64,000 nucleotides of DNA, from positions 2,172,001 through 2,236,000 of the forward strand of contig NZ_CP051130.1 of assembly GCF_013378055.1 (NCBI RefSeq), in the 5' to 3' direction. The notes beneath the pieces are model-generated. The model saw nothing but the letters and a program-made list of their open reading frames with translations, was not told the DNA's origin and did no database searches. Below are positions 1-9,383 of this stretch, piece by piece. This stretch comes from Parasphingopyxis sp. CP4. GTDB lineage: Bacteria > Pseudomonadota > Alphaproteobacteria > Sphingomonadales > Sphingomonadaceae. Positions within the stretch are counted from its first letter, which is position 1. Each line of letters opens with the position of its first letter. A program made the translations under genes and the position numbers.

Positions 1-1131
1 TTGGCGCACCTCGGACGAGACCAGCTTGTCCTTGGTTTGCGAGCTGAATTTTGGATCGGGCAATTTGACCGAAACGATCGCCGTCAGACCTTCGCGCATA
101 TCGTCTCCGGTGAGCTTCACCTTGGACTTTTTGAGCGCGCCGGAGCTTTCGGCATAATTGTTGAGGGTGCGCGTCAGCGCCGAGCGGAAGGCCGCCAAAT
201 GGGTGCCGCCATCGCGCTGCGGAATGTTGTTCGTGAAGCACAGAACATTTTCGTGATAGCTGTCATTCCATTCCAGCGCGACATCGATGGCAATGTCATC
301 GCGCTCCCCGGAGATGGCGATTGGATCGCCGATGATCGCCTGTTTGTGACGATCGAGATATTGGACAAAGGCAGAGGTGCCGCCTTCATAATAGAGCTCC
401 ACCTCTTCGCGATCGGCATGGCGCGCATCGGCAATGAACAGGCGGACGCCTGAATTCAGAAACGCCAATTCGCGATAGCGATGTTCGAGCTTTTCGAAAT
501 CGAACTCGGTGATCTTGAAGGTTTGGTCGGAGGGCATGAAGGTGACTTGCGTGCCCTTGCGATCCCCGGCTTCACCGACAATCTCGAGCGGCGCCTCTGC
601 CTCGCCATTGCGGAAGCGCATCCAATGTTCTTTGCCGTCACGCCAGACGCGCAACTCGAGCCAGTCGGACAGCGCGTTGACGACACTGACGCCGACCCCA
701 TGCAGGCCGCCCGAAACTTTATAGGCATTATCGTCGGACGCGTTTTCAAACTTACCGCCGGCATGAAGCTGGGTCATGATGACCTCGGCCGCCGAGACGC
801 CTTCTTCCTTATGGATGCCAACCGGAATGCCGCGGCCATTATCTTCGACCGTGACCGAGCCATCGGCGTTGAGCTGGATCAGGATCCGATCGCAATGACC
901 GGCCAGCGCTTCATCGATCGCATTGTCCGAAACTTCGAAAACCATGTGATGCAGGCCCGAGCCATCATCGGTATCGCCGATATACATGCCCGGCCGCTTG
1001 CGCACCGCATCAAGGCCCTTGAGGACCTTGATCGAGTCGGCACCATAATCGCCTTTTTGTGGTGTGTTTACAGGCGCGGAATCGGCGTCGTTGGAAGTCG
1101 GTTCTTCGGGTTTGTCAGCCATCTCATACAT
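1..1131 (-). CDS. gyrB: DNA gyrase subunit B, N-terminal part (truncated by window edge)
   Basis: ATPase subunit of DNA gyrase, which introduces negative supercoils. The frame is open for 377 codons from the start to base 1, so only the N-terminal GHKL ATPase domain and part of the transducer are present. Visible motifs are KRPGMYIG, the ATP-binding [10 protein letters not shown] helix, VEDNGRGIP, and the ATP-lid stretch [16 protein letters not shown]. Two in-frame ATGs exist, at 1131 and 1122; I chose 1131 because an AAGG sits five bases upstream, but 1122 is possible. It lies downstream of dnaN and recF on the same strand, separated from recF by 193 bases, so it may have its own promoter. 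Identity is certain; the start is moderately certain. Confidence 0.97.
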   Translation of the reverse strand, partial: MYEMADKPEEPTSNDADSAPVNTPQKGDYGADSIKVLKGLDAVRKRPGMYIGDTDDGSGLHHMVFEVSDNAIDEALAGHCDRILIQLNADGSVTVEDNGRGIPVGIHKEEGVSAAEVIMTQLHAGGKFENASDDNAYKVSGGLHGVGVSVVNALSDWLELRVWRDGKEHWMRFRNGEAEAPLEIVGEAGDRKGTQVTFMPSDQTFKITEFDFEKLEHRYRELAFLNSGVRLFIADARHADREEVELYYEGGTSAFVQYLDRHKQAIIGDPIAISGERDDIAIDVALEWNDSYHENVLCFTNNIPQRDGGTHLAAFRSALTRTLNNYAESSGALKKSKVKLTGDDMREGLTAIVSVKLPDPKFSSQTKDKLVSSEVRQ

Positions 1132-1200
1132 ATAGGCCTTTTTGGTGCAAAACCCAAGCGAAACGCCTATGTTTCTGGGGACAGGGCCTGGGGCCTATGA

Positions 1201-1214
1201 CTATGATATCATAG
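1201..1214. promoter_or_regulatory. Perfect 14-bp palindrome upstream of gyrB
   Basis: CTATGATATCATAG is fully self-complementary and lies 70 bases upstream of the gyrB start, in the 193-base gap between recF and gyrB. On the minus strand it contains TATGAT, an acceptable -10 hexamer, with a TTGTTT 19 bases further upstream, so it may overlap the gyrB promoter. A regulator site is an inference; the palindrome itself is seen directly. Confidence 0.4.
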
Positions 1215-1324
1215 GATTAATCGGCATTGCCGAAACAATATTGCGCTCAGCGGTCACGCTGCCGCGATGAGCCGGTCACACGGCAGGCTGTTTTCGGTAA
1301 ACTTGGGCCCGAAGAAGCCGCAAA

Positions 1325-2401
1325 TCAGGCGCTGTGAATCTCGCCATTTTCGATCGTGAACCGCGCGGCATCGGGTGGGAGGTCGCTGAAAAGCGCAGCC
1401 TCGGTTCCCGTCATCCACACCTGGCCCGACCCCGCCAGCCGATCGAACAGGGCGGCGCGGCGAACCGGGTCGAGATGCGCGGCGACCTCGTCGAGCAGGA
1501 TCAAGGGGCGGCGACCCGCGCGATCGGCAACGAGATCAGCATGGGCGAGGACAATTGCCAGCAGCAGAGCCTTTTGCTCGCCCGTAGAGCAGCGATCAGC
1601 CGCCTGCCCCTTACCGAGGTGCGTGACAGCGAGATCGCTTCTGTGCGGGCCGCTGAGGGATCGTCCAGCAGCCCTGTCTCGAGCACGTTCGGTCGCCAGC
1701 AGCTGGCCCAGATCGGTATCGGCGGACCAGCCCGCCAGCGCCAGCGCCGCCTTGGCAAACGGACCATCGGGTTGGTCGGCAAGCTCAGCATTGAGCGCGT
1801 CCAGGGTGCGCGCTCGGGCACTGGCGAGCGCCGTGCCATGTTCCGCCATCTGCGCCTCAAGGGCTTCACACCATTCCAGGTCGAGCGGGGCTTCATCCGC
1901 CAGCAGCCGATTGCGGGCCCGCATGGCCGCTTCATAGCGCGAGGCGTGATGCGCATGGCCAGGCTCGAGCGCGAGAACCAGCCGATCAAGAAAGGCGCGG
2001 CGTCCGCCCGGCGCATCGGTGAACAGCCGATCCATGGCCGGGGTCAGCCAGAGGATGGAGAGCCATTCGGTGAGCGCCGTCGCAGAGGCGTTGGCGCCAT
2101 TGATCCGCACCTGGCGGCGGTCGGGTGCGCTGGCCTGCGTGCCGGTGCCAAGATCGACACTGCCGCCCGGCGCGTCGAGCACCGCCGCGATCGCAAAGCC
2201 GCCCGGTCCACCCTGGCGCGCCATTTCGGAGAGTTTCGCCCGGCGCAGTCCGCGCCCCGGTGTGAAGAGCGATACGGCTTCCAGAATGTTGGTCTTGCCC
2301 GCGCCATTCTCACCGGTCAGCACCACAAAGCCGGGGCCCGGCTCTATCGTTGCGGTGGGATAGGAACGAAAATCGGTAAGGCTCAGGCGGCGAATGGTCA
2401 T
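1325..2401 (-). CDS. recF: DNA replication and repair protein RecF
   Basis: SMC-like ATPase that loads RecA at gapped DNA through the RecFOR pathway. The 358-residue protein has Walker A GENGAGKT at residues 30-37, a signature STGEQK near residue 275, and a Walker [13 protein letters not shown] near residue 300, in the order and spacing of RecF. The N-terminus ([14 protein letters not shown]) matches the family's first beta strand, supporting the ATG at 2401. It follows dnaN after 24 bases, and gyrB comes next, which is the classic dnaN-recF-gyrB order. Co-transcription with dnaN is likely. Confidence 0.97.
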   Translation of the reverse strand: MTIRRLSLTDFRSYPTATIEPGPGFVVLTGENGAGKTNILEAVSLFTPGRGLRRAKLSEMARQGGPGGFAIAAVLDAPGGSVDLGTGTQASAPDRRQVRINGANASATALTEWLSILWLTPAMDRLFTDAPGGRRAFLDRLVLALEPGHAHHASRYEAAMRARNRLLADEAPLDLEWCEALEAQMAEHGTALASARARTLDALNAELADQPDGPFAKAALALAGWSADTDLGQLLATERARDRAAGRSLSGPHRSDLAVTHLGKGQAADRCSTGEQKALLLAIVLAHADLVADRAGRRPLILLDEVAAHLDPVRRAALFDRLAGSGQVWMTGTEAALFSDLPPDAARFTIENGEIHSA

Positions 2402-2425
2402 CGGCCGCCGTCAATCGTCAGCGGC

Positions 2426-3538
2426 TCAAACCCGCATCGGCATCAGCACATAGAGCGCGCTGGCCTTGTCATTCTCACGGATCAGGGTCGGTGCGGCGGC
2501 ATCGGCAAGATGCACTTCGATCGCGTCGCCTTGCACCTGGCCGAGAATATCGAGCAGGTAGCGCGCGTTGAAACCGATCTCGAATCCGTCCGAGCCATAT
2601 TCGCCGGCTACTTCTTCAGAAGCCGTACCATTTTCCGGCGAGGTAACCGAAAGGGTGATCTTGTCTGTATCGAGCGCCATCTTCACGGCGCGCGTCTTTT
2701 CGGTTGCGATGGTGGCAACGCGATCGACGCCCTCTTCGAAGCTGCGCGGATCGATCTTGAGGAGCTTGTCATTCCCGGTCGGGATGACGCGGTTGTAATC
2801 GGGGAAGGTCCCGTCGATCAGTTTCGAGGTCATCACCGCCGTGCCGAGGCCGAAGCGAATCTTGCTGTCGGACAGGGCGACTTCGACTGTCCCATCCAGC
2901 TCATCGAGCATCTTGCGCAGCTCGCCCACGCATTTGCGCGGCACGATCACGTCCGGCATGCCTTCAGCGCCGTCAGGACGCGGTAGGGTAAAGCGAGCAA
3001 GGCGGTGGCCATCGGTTGCCGCGGCCTTGAGCACCGGCTGATCTTCGTCCGAAACATGAAAGAAGATGCCGTTCAGATAATAGCGGGTTTCTTCGGTTGA
3101 GATCGCAAAGCGTGTCTTGTCGACAATCTCACGCAGCGATGCGGCTGGCAGCTCGAACGTTGTCGGCAGTTCGCCCTCGGCGATCACCGGGAAATCGTCG
3201 CGCGGCAAGGTTGCGAGATTGAAGCGTGCCCGGCCGGCATTGACCGCCATCTTGCCATCTGCAGCTTCAAGCGAAACCTGGCTGCCTTCGGGCAGCTTGC
3301 GGACGATGTCGAACAGCGTGTGTGCCGAAACGGTCGTCGCTCCGGCCTGTTCGACCTCGGCCTCGACGGTTTCAACAATCTGCAGATCGAGATCCGTGGC
3401 CATCAGCTTGATCCCGCCGCCATCGACGGCTTCGATCAGCACATTGGACAGAATCGGAATGGTGTTGCGGCGTTCAACCACCGATTGCACATGGCCCAGG
3501 CTCTTCAGAAGCACTGCCCGTTCAATCGTCGCTTTCAT
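2426..3538 (-). CDS. dnaN: DNA polymerase III beta subunit (sliding clamp)
   Basis: Ring-shaped processivity clamp of DNA polymerase III. The 370-residue product begins MKATIERAVLL and has the three repeated clamp domains, with typical patches RRNTIPILSN, EETRYYLNG and the C-terminal YVLMPMRV that forms the partner-binding pocket. The frame is open far upstream, but the family length and an AGGG placed six bases before the ATG at 3538 fix the start; the ATG two codons earlier (3544) directly abuts that AGGG. It heads the dnaN-recF(-gyrB) transcript. dnaA is not adjacent, as in many alphaproteobacteria. A DnaA-box-like site lies about 120 bases upstream. Confidence 0.97.
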   Translation of the reverse strand: MKATIERAVLLKSLGHVQSVVERRNTIPILSNVLIEAVDGGGIKLMATDLDLQIVETVEAEVEQAGATTVSAHTLFDIVRKLPEGSQVSLEAADGKMAVNAGRARFNLATLPRDDFPVIAEGELPTTFELPAASLREIVDKTRFAISTEETRYYLNGIFFHVSDEDQPVLKAAATDGHRLARFTLPRPDGAEGMPDVIVPRKCVGELRKMLDELDGTVEVALSDSKIRFGLGTAVMTSKLIDGTFPDYNRVIPTGNDKLLKIDPRSFEEGVDRVATIATEKTRAVKMALDTDKITLSVTSPENGTASEEVAGEYGSDGFEIGFNARYLLDILGQVQGDAIEVHLADAAAPTLIRENDKASALYVLMPMRV

Positions 3539-3659
3539 CGTCATCCCCTGCGCACGGCATAGTCTGTATTTGGGAGAAGGGTCCTGCCCTTTATAGGCGA
3601 ATATGGCAAGGAAAAGGGGGGCAAACGCAAGGGTCGGAACGTCGATTTCGGCCCTTTTC

Positions 3660-3668
3660 TGTGGATAG
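3660..3668 (-). promoter_or_regulatory. DnaA-box-like site upstream of dnaN
   Basis: On the minus strand the nonamer reads CTATCCACA, one mismatch from the consensus DnaA box TTATCCACA. It sits in the 257-base gap between dnaN and the divergent phosphatase gene. Only one such box is visible, so this is not evidence for an origin; at most it suggests DnaA control of dnaN. The rest of the gap shows a possible -10 (TATAAA, minus strand, 3595-3590) and no further gene. Confidence 0.3.
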
Positions 3669-3795
3669 TGGGGACAAGTCGGTCCTGAAGACGTTCTAAC
3701 CGGCCAAATTACCGGGTCACAGCGCTCCACTTTTCCCCTCAGATCGGATGAATTGCGGTTGCCTTTAGCGGGCGGATTGTCGATCAGCCTCAACC

Positions 3796-4428
3796 ATGAC
3801 AGCGCCCAGCCGCCTCTTCATCGCCCGCCATGGCGAAACCGTGTTCAACGCCGCCGCACGCCTGCAGGGCGATCATCCGCACACACCGCTGACCCGGGAT
3901 GGTTTTGCCCAGGCCGACGAGATGGGTGCAATGCTCAGCCATCGGCTCGGCCCCAATCCGGATATGACTCTCTGGTCATCCAGCGCCGGACGGGCGCTCC
4001 AGACATTGGCGATCATGGCCGAGCATCTTGGTCTCGACTGGCATCAGGCGACCCATGATGATCGGCTTGTCGAGATCGGCATGGGCAGTTGGGGCGGACG
4101 ATATTATGCCGATGTTGTCGCCGAAGTCGGTCCGGTCGTCGAAACCGAGACGCGCCTCCTGAAACCCGCGCCCGATGGCGAAAGCTATGCCGATATCGCA
4201 GCCCGGGTGAGCCATTGGTATGCCGAACATGGCACAACTCCGGGCGACAAGCTCGTCATCATGCACGGCATTTCCAGCCGCGTGTTGCGCGGCGTGCTGC
4301 TCGACCTCGATCCGCTGCCGAACCATGGTGTGCCTGTCGCGCCCGGCCTGCCCCAGGGATCGCTCGTGATGATCGAAGACGGTGTCGAAACCCTGATCAT
4401 GGAAGGCGATGGCGGAGAACGGGCATGA
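3796..4428 (+). CDS. Histidine phosphatase family protein
   Basis: Phosphoglycerate-mutase-like phosphatase using a phosphohistidine intermediate. The signature RHGET is at residues 11-15, giving the nucleophile His12; downstream are the SSAGRALQT stretch with a conserved Arg and IMHGISSRV carrying the second catalytic His. At 210 residues it fits the small soluble members of the superfamily (cobC/GpmB-like). The true substrate cannot be read from sequence; nearby genes give no phosphatase pathway. The stop codon overlaps the start of the next gene as ATGA (4425-4428), so the two are translationally coupled. It is divergent from dnaN. Confidence 0.85.
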   Translation: MTAPSRLFIARHGETVFNAAARLQGDHPHTPLTRDGFAQADEMGAMLSHRLGPNPDMTLWSSSAGRALQTLAIMAEHLGLDWHQATHDDRLVEIGMGSWGGRYYADVVAEVGPVVETETRLLKPAPDGESYADIAARVSHWYAEHGTTPGDKLVIMHGISSRVLRGVLLDLDPLPNHGVPVAPGLPQGSLVMIEDGVETLIMEGDGGERA

Positions 4429-4913
4429 TGACGCGCTGGTTCTGCCTCTTCCTTGTCACTGCGATTATCTCTTCCAACGCGCAGGCACGGGATTCGCTTG
4501 GTGTTTATGAAGGCTGGGCTGCGTTTCGTGATGCGGAGATCCCGCGCTGCTATGCAATCGCCCGTCCAGAACGTCGGCGGAGCGGCGAATGGGAGGCCTT
4601 TGCCTCAATCGGCACCTGGCCAGCCCGCAATCGTCGTGGCCAGGTCCATTTCCGGCTCCGGCGCGCGATGCGCGATGATTCAACGCCGATCCTGACAATT
4701 GGACCCCGCCGTTTCGAGCTGGTTGGCAGCGGCCCGGATGCCTGGGCCGCGACGAGCCAGGACGATGCCGCGATTGTCGCCGCAATGCGCAATGGCCTGT
4801 CGATGCGCATCGAAGCGCGATCGCGTGGTGCCGGGCGGATCGTCGACAATTACGACCTGAGCGGAGCGGCCAGCGCAATCGATGCCGCCGCGCTTGGCTG
4901 CACCGCAAGCTAG
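4425..4913 (+). CDS. IalB-like exported protein
   Basis: The 162-residue product starts with a signal peptide (hydrophobic [10 protein letters not shown], cleavage likely after NAQA at residue 21) and is then a compact periplasmic domain with a Cys at 42 in [10 protein letters not shown] and a second Cys four residues from the C-terminus, which could pair. The arrangement of a short strand, CYAIA, and a later phosphate-like loop resembles the invasion-associated locus B (IalB) family. I recall similar genes beside rlmN in sphingomonads, but the family call is tentative. The start at 4425 is set by the ATGA overlap with the phosphatase gene and by the signal peptide. Function is unknown. Confidence 0.6.
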   Translation: MMTRWFCLFLVTAIISSNAQARDSLGVYEGWAAFRDAEIPRCYAIARPERRRSGEWEAFASIGTWPARNRRGQVHFRLRRAMRDDSTPILTIGPRRFELVGSGPDAWAATSQDDAAIVAAMRNGLSMRIEARSRGAGRIVDNYDLSGAASAIDAAALGCTAS

Positions 4914-4957
4914 ACGCCGACTCGCAATACGCTGCCGATGCGCCTACATGGCGCCCC

Positions 4958-6184
4958 ATGAGCGCATCTTCTGCCCCGATGGACCGTCCCGGTACGGTCA
5001 GCCCCGTTCCTGTGCCCCGTGACCTACCGGCACGGGCCGATGGGCGTATCGACCTGCTCGGCTTGCCGCAGGCGGAGATTCGCGCCGTCTTTGAAGCGGC
5101 TGGCCTTGCACCGAAGCAGGCCAAACTGCGGGCAAAGCAGGTCTGGCACCAAATCTATCATCGCGGGAAATCCGAATTTTCCGAGATGAGCGATATCGCC
5201 AAGACGCAGCAACCCTGGTTCGCCGAGCATTTCGTGATCGACCGGCCCGAAGTCGTCGAGCATCTGGTGTCCGAAGATGGCACCCGCAAATGGCTGCTCC
5301 GCACGGTCGACGGGCAGGACTATGAAATGGTCTTCATTCCCGACGCGGATCGCGGCACGCTGTGCATTTCAAGCCAGGTCGGTTGCACGCTCAATTGTCG
5401 CTTCTGCCATACCGGCACGATGCGGCTCGTGCGCAACCTGATCCCGGGTGAAATAGTGGGTCAGGTGATGCTCGCGCGCGATACGCTCGAAGAATGGCCA
5501 GGCCCCGGGGAATCCAGCAATTATGACCCACATGGCCGGATGCTCACCAATATCGTTTTGATGGGCATGGGAGAGCCGCTGTACAATTTCGACAATGTCC
5601 GCGACGCGATGAAGATCGTGATGGATCCCGCCGGGCTGGCCCTGTCGCGGCGCCGGATCACGCTGTCCACATCGGGCGTGGTGCCGATGATCGAGCGGAC
5701 CGGCGAAGAGATCAGCGTCAACCTTGCCGTCTCCCTCCACGCGGTGACCAAGGAAGTGCGCGACGAGATCGTTCCGCTCAACAAGAAATACGGGATTGAA
5801 GAACTGCTCCAGGCCTGTGCCGATTATCCGGGCGCCAACAATGCCCGTCGGATCACGTTTGAATATGTGATGCTGAAGGACAAGAATGACAGCGACGAAG
5901 ACGCGCGCGAGCTGGTCCGGCTGATCAAACATTATGATCTTCCCGCCAAGGTCAATCTGATCCCGTTCAATCCCTGGCCGGGCGCCGACTATGAATGTTC
6001 CGAGCCTGATCGCATCAAGCGCTTTTCGGAAATCATCTTTGGATCGGGTATCAGTGCACCGATCCGGACGCCGCGTGGCCGCGATATCATGGCCGCCTGT
6101 GGTCAGCTGAAATCAGCGTCGGAGAAGAAGAGCCGGGCTGAGCTTGATCGGATTGCCGAAGAGAAGCAGGCCGAACTCGGCTAG
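4958..6184 (+). CDS. rlmN: Dual-specificity 23S rRNA A2503 / tRNA A37 C2-methyltransferase
   Basis: Radical-SAM enzyme that methylates C2 of adenine 2503 in 23S rRNA and A37 of some tRNAs. The 4Fe-4S-binding CX3CX2C motif is CTLNCRFC, with Cys143, Cys147 and Cys150. The methyl-carrying Cys lies in IMAACGQL near residue 381. Other hallmarks are [12 protein letters not shown] and [21 protein letters not shown]. At 408 residues it is full length. Its stop codon and the stop of the convergent RidA-like gene share the four bases CTAG (6181-6184). Confidence 0.97.
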   Translation: MSASSAPMDRPGTVSPVPVPRDLPARADGRIDLLGLPQAEIRAVFEAAGLAPKQAKLRAKQVWHQIYHRGKSEFSEMSDIAKTQQPWFAEHFVIDRPEVVEHLVSEDGTRKWLLRTVDGQDYEMVFIPDADRGTLCISSQVGCTLNCRFCHTGTMRLVRNLIPGEIVGQVMLARDTLEEWPGPGESSNYDPHGRMLTNIVLMGMGEPLYNFDNVRDAMKIVMDPAGLALSRRRITLSTSGVVPMIERTGEEISVNLAVSLHAVTKEVRDEIVPLNKKYGIEELLQACADYPGANNARRITFEYVMLKDKNDSDEDARELVRLIKHYDLPAKVNLIPFNPWPGADYECSEPDRIKRFSEIIFGSGISAPIRTPRGRDIMAACGQLKSASEKKSRAELDRIAEEKQAELG

Positions 6185-6573
6185 CCCGCGCTGGCGATCA
6201 CATCAATCTCGACCATCAGTTCGGGCAAGGCGAGCGCCTTTACCTCGACAATTGTATCGGCTGGCCAGGGCGCGGAGAAATAGCGCTTGCGCGCTTCGAC
6301 CATGGCCGGGAAGTTTCCCATGTCCGTCAGATAGATGGTGACCTTCACGATCCGGTCCCGGCTGCTGCCACCAGCGGCCAACACCCGATCGATATTGGCA
6401 AATGTCTGGGCGAGCTGCGCCTCAAAATCGCCTGCTCCGAATATAGCCCCACTCTCGTCGATCGCCGCCTGACCGGACAGGAATAGCAGATCGCCAACCT
6501 TCCAGCCGGGTGAGATGGCATAGGGTGCAAGCGGATCGGGATCGATCGCAATAACCGTGGTATCACCGGGCAT
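6181..6573 (-). CDS. RidA/YjgF family protein, atypical active site
   Basis: Member of the Rid superfamily, whose best-known branch hydrolyses reactive enamine/imine intermediates. The 130-residue protein has the family pattern [11 protein letters not shown] near the N-terminus, the central [26 protein letters not shown]-type segment and C-terminal VEIDVIA. The substrate-binding Arg of true RidA (in a PARS context) is replaced here by PADT, so it probably belongs to a Rid branch without imine deaminase activity. Start chosen at the ATG 6573 because AAGGAG is seven bases upstream; an ATG at 6579 lies only one base from it. It is the last gene of a minus-strand run after the CDF exporter (gap 27 bases). 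Confidence 0.85.
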   Translation of the reverse strand: MPGDTTVIAIDPDPLAPYAISPGWKVGDLLFLSGQAAIDESGAIFGAGDFEAQLAQTFANIDRVLAAGGSSRDRIVKVTIYLTDMGNFPAMVEARKRYFSAPWPADTIVEVKALALPELMVEIDVIASAG

Positions 6574-6600
6574 TATCATTCTCCTTGGCGCAGTTCGCGC

Positions 6601-7533
6601 TCAGCAATCTTCACAATCGCCAGACCCATCGCCGCGCTCGATCTGGATCGTCGAATGGCCGATATGAAAACGCGCCTCAAGGCTCGCCTGTACGCGCGCG
6701 AGAAACGCATCGCCCGGATGGCCGTCCGGCATCACGATATGGGCGGTCAGCGCGGTTTCGGTCGTGCTCATATTCCAGATGTGGAGGTGATGGACATGGT
6801 TCACGCCGTCCAGCTCTTCGAGCGCGCCGCGCACAGCATCGGGATCGATATGTTCGGGAACAGCGGCGAGCGACATCTTGATCGCAGCGGTAAGCAGCCC
6901 CCACGTGCTGAGCAGGATAACGAAACCGATAACGAGACTGGTGACCGGATCGATCCAGCTCTGGCCGGTCCACAGGATCATCGCGCCAGCAATCACCACG
7001 CCTGCCGACACCGCCGCATCAGCCGCCATGTGCAGATAAGCCCCGCGAATATTGATGTCGCCCTTGCGCCCCCGGGCGAAGAGCATGGCGGTCGCGCCGT
7101 TGATCACGATGCCAATCGCTGCGACGACGATAATCGTGCCGCCCGCGACCGGTGCGGGATAAACGATGCGCTGGATAGCCTCGAGCGCGATCAGCCCAAC
7201 CGCAACGAGGAGCAACACGGCATTAAACAGCGCAGCAAGGATCGAAGACCCGCGAAACCCGAATGTGTAGCGCTTGCTTGGTGGGCGTTTGGCGAGCGTT
7301 GCCCCGGTCCAGGCAATGATGAGGCCCAGCACGTCGGACAGATTATGGCCGGCATCAGCGAGCAGCGCCATCGATCCGATGGCAAAACCATAGCCGGCCT
7401 CAACGATGATATAGACGGTGTTGAGCGCGATACCGATCGCAAAAGCCCGGCCGAAATCAGCCGGGGCATGGCTATGCCCCAATCCATGATCATGCCCGTG
7501 ATCATGGCCATGATGCGAATGGCCCGCTCCCAT
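6601..7533 (-). CDS. Cation diffusion facilitator (Zn/Cd/Co exporter)
   Basis: Proton-driven exporter of divalent metals in the inner membrane, ZitB/CzcD type. The 310-residue protein opens with a His-rich cytosolic segment (HSHHGHDHGHDHG, residues 5-17), followed by six predicted membrane helices. The transport site has D60 and the HNLSD motif (H63, D67) in helix II and HMAAD (His and Asp) in helix V. The C-terminal cytosolic domain has GVNHVHHLHIW, typical of the family. The protein ends CEDC, a possible extra metal site. It sits between a RidA-like gene and a lipoprotein gene on the same strand; no metal regulator is adjacent. Confidence 0.93.
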   Translation of the reverse strand: MGAGHSHHGHDHGHDHGLGHSHAPADFGRAFAIGIALNTVYIIVEAGYGFAIGSMALLADAGHNLSDVLGLIIAWTGATLAKRPPSKRYTFGFRGSSILAALFNAVLLLVAVGLIALEAIQRIVYPAPVAGGTIIVVAAIGIVINGATAMLFARGRKGDINIRGAYLHMAADAAVSAGVVIAGAMILWTGQSWIDPVTSLVIGFVILLSTWGLLTAAIKMSLAAVPEHIDPDAVRGALEELDGVNHVHHLHIWNMSTTETALTAHIVMPDGHPGDAFLARVQASLEARFHIGHSTIQIERGDGSGDCEDC

Positions 7534-7588
7534 GGCCGATACTTAATCGCAGATTGCCCTGTAATACTAGCGCATTGCCGGGCTATCT

Positions 7589-8374
7589 TCAGCTCGGCGG
7601 CGTGGCGGGTTCATTGCGGCCTATGTTCAGGACATCCGGATCAAGGTTGCAATCGACCGACAGTGCCCGGGTCCGCTGGATCTCTTCGCCCGTCTCACGA
7701 TCGATTTTTTGCGTGTCGAACGGCCGCACCACACCGCAGACCTCCTGGAAATTGCTCTGGATAGTTTCTGCCGGGCGCTCCTCGTCATCGATATCGGGGT
7801 GGAGCGCGCTTGTCTCACGATAGCGTTCGACCATCCAGCTATCGGGATTGACGAAGAAATAGCGTTCGAACCCGTCCTCCATCGCGAGATGGATGACATA
7901 ATAATTCACGCCATCGATATCCTCGCGCCCGAACAGCGATGCGCGATGGCCGCGTGCTTCAAGATCATGGAGCCCGAACAGGTTGAACTCGACACCATGC
8001 GCCAGCGCAGCCCGGGCTATCGGCGTAGTCTCGACAAATTCGGCATCCGTTCCGGCCTGCTGCCAGCCGCCATCGGCATCAATCCCTTCGCTGAACACGC
8101 GTTCACTGCCGATATAGATATCAACGCGCATGCGGCCGTTCCGCGTCGCGCGATAATCACCGACAATCGTGAACTCGGGCTCAATGACTTCGGGACGAAT
8201 TCGGATATTCTCGAGCGCATCGATTGCGTCAGCACCGCCGACAGCTTCCACATGGCGCGCAATCACTTCATCGGCGGTGAGGCCCGGTTCGGTTTCAGGC
8301 GCCTCTCCACACCCGGTAGCCATCAGAAAAGCCGCCGCCATTGCGAACGCCACCCGCCCATATCCGTCCCGCAT
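7589..8374 (-). CDS. Outer-membrane-type lipoprotein, LolA/LolB-like fold suspected
   Basis: 261-residue lipoprotein: a short N-terminal hydrophobic stretch ends in LMATGC, making Cys22 the lipidation site. The mature region begins with TADEVIARHVEAVGGADAIDALENIR, a helix pattern seen before beta-barrel-like half folds related to LolA/outer-membrane lipoprotein-sorting proteins, and continues with alternating beta strands (for example YRATRNGRMRVDIYIG). The fold call is inference. Two Cys residues near the C-terminus (EVCGVV and VDCNLD) might form a disulfide. It lies between the EF-hand gene and the CDF exporter on one strand, spaced by 133 and 55 bases. No specific function can be given. 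Confidence 0.65.
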   Translation of the reverse strand: MRDGYGRVAFAMAAAFLMATGCGEAPETEPGLTADEVIARHVEAVGGADAIDALENIRIRPEVIEPEFTIVGDYRATRNGRMRVDIYIGSERVFSEGIDADGGWQQAGTDAEFVETTPIARAALAHGVEFNLFGLHDLEARGHRASLFGREDIDGVNYYVIHLAMEDGFERYFFVNPDSWMVERYRETSALHPDIDDEERPAETIQSNFQEVCGVVRPFDTQKIDRETGEEIQRTRALSVDCNLDPDVLNIGRNEPATPPS

Positions 8375-8448
8375 TCCATAATTCTCCCGACCCGAAAATC
8401 AAAATTACGACTAATGTCTTTTTATCGGCCGTACAAGGTCGTTCGACG

Positions 8449-8478
8449 AAAAGAGCCGGCGCATTGCTGCTCCGGCCC
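8449..8478 (-). terminator. Rho-independent terminator after the EF-hand gene
   Basis: On the minus strand GGGCCGG (8478-8472) pairs with CCGGCTC (8459-8453), a seven-pair stem with one G-U, closed by a 12-base loop and followed directly by TTTT. It lies 30 bases past the EF-hand gene stop and in front of the lipoprotein gene, which suggests the lipoprotein gene has its own promoter. Confidence 0.55.
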
Positions 8479-8507
8479 TTCCTATCCGCTATGGGAGCGG
8501 GAACTGT

Positions 8508-9269
8508 TTAGCGGCGTCTGGAATGCCGCGCATGGCGCATCGCGCGTCGCTCTTCGGCGGTGACCGTTCCGTCACCATCGGCATCGGCACGATCAAAGCG
8601 GGCCATCGCCCGTTCCGACATTTCGGCAAGACTGATCTCGCCATTATTGTCAGCATCCATCCGATCGAAACGGCCTGTGTGGCGTTGACCCCTGTGATGG
8701 GTGCGGCCTGCATGAAGAGTGTCGAATTCGGCGCGGCTCAGCGCACCATCATTATCGGTATCGGCTGCCGTCCAGGCCTGATTGCGACGCTCCATATGGG
8801 CGGCGCGGTGCTCGGCGCGTCGTTCATCACGCGCTGGCGGTTCGGCAAGTTCTGCATTCGGCCCAAGGTCAGCGAGTTCTTCGGCCGTCAGGCGGCCACG
8901 CATGTCGCTTACCTCGGCGATCATATCGCTGCGCCTTATGCCTCGACGCTGCATGCGCTCAGCTCGTGCGGCATCGCGCTCCGCAATCGTGATCACGCCA
9001 TCGCCGTCACCATCCATCCGCGCGAAGCGGCTGTCCTGCCGTTCGGCCCGACGCACATCGCGATGAGCGGCAGCTTCTTCCCGGGTCACACCTCCGCTGG
9101 AATCTGCGTCCGCCGCTGCAAAGCGTTCGGCAACCCGGGTCTCAACGGCCGTGCGGGTCATGGGCTCCGCACCTGCCCGACCTTCGCGCGCATCGGCGAT
9201 CGAAGGGATGGCCAAAACGGATGCCGTCACAGCAAAGGATACCAAGCCAATAGCGATCGAACGGTCCAC
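8508..9269 (-). CDS. Exported protein with five EF-hand calcium-binding loops
   Basis: 253-residue secreted or periplasmic protein with a signal peptide (cleavage likely after SIADA, near residue 27). Five canonical 12-residue EF-hand loops are readable: DADSSGGVTREE, DGDGDGVITIAE, DTDNDGALSRAE, DADNNGEISLAE and DADGDGTVTAEE. Arg/His-rich linkers (for example MRHARHSRRR at the C-terminus) make it basic between acidic loops. The role is probably calcium binding or buffering in the envelope; no enzyme domain is present. Start: a GTG at 9269 seven bases after AGGAG is preferred to the TTG at 9272. The leader carries an inverted repeat that overlaps this ribosome binding site. Confidence 0.88.
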   Translation of the reverse strand: MDRSIAIGLVSFAVTASVLAIPSIADAREGRAGAEPMTRTAVETRVAERFAAADADSSGGVTREEAAAHRDVRRAERQDSRFARMDGDGDGVITIAERDAARAERMQRRGIRRSDMIAEVSDMRGRLTAEELADLGPNAELAEPPARDERRAEHRAAHMERRNQAWTAADTDNDGALSRAEFDTLHAGRTHHRGQRHTGRFDRMDADNNGEISLAEMSERAMARFDRADADGDGTVTAEERRAMRHARHSRRR

Positions 9270-9278
9270 CAAGTCACT

Positions 9279-9323
9279 CCTGCATAGGCGCCAATTCTGA
9301 GCGCGCTAAATTCTCTATGCAGG
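9279..9323 (-). promoter_or_regulatory. Leader hairpin overlapping the EF-hand gene ribosome binding site
   Basis: A nine-base perfect inverted repeat, CCTGCATAG (minus strand 9323-9315) and CTATGCAGG (9287-9279), flanks 27 bases. In the mRNA the right arm ends in AGG, the first bases of the AGGAG ribosome binding site used by the GTG at 9269. Pairing would hide half of the site. The repeat is seen directly; translational control is inference, and a DNA-level operator is the alternative. Confidence 0.45.
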
Positions 9324-9383
9324 TGATATAGGCATCAATCCCTGTATGTCTGTTTAACGCCGCGAAATTTTATCGCTCGAATC

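Noticed and set aside
1334-2986. Long open frame of about 550 codons on the plus strand, antisense to recF and dnaN
   Set aside because: GC-rich third-codon effect in high-GC coding DNA; no family features, and both real genes are certain. The same holds for long antisense frames at 39739-41292, 44156-45649 and 46789-48321.
2426-3793. dnaN start about 85 codons further upstream, at 3793
   Set aside because: Extends the protein beyond the family's length, and covers the promoter region; MKATIER at 3538 has a good ribosome binding site.
3539-3795. oriC near dnaN
   Set aside because: Only one DnaA-box-like nonamer and no AT-rich repeats; dnaA is absent.
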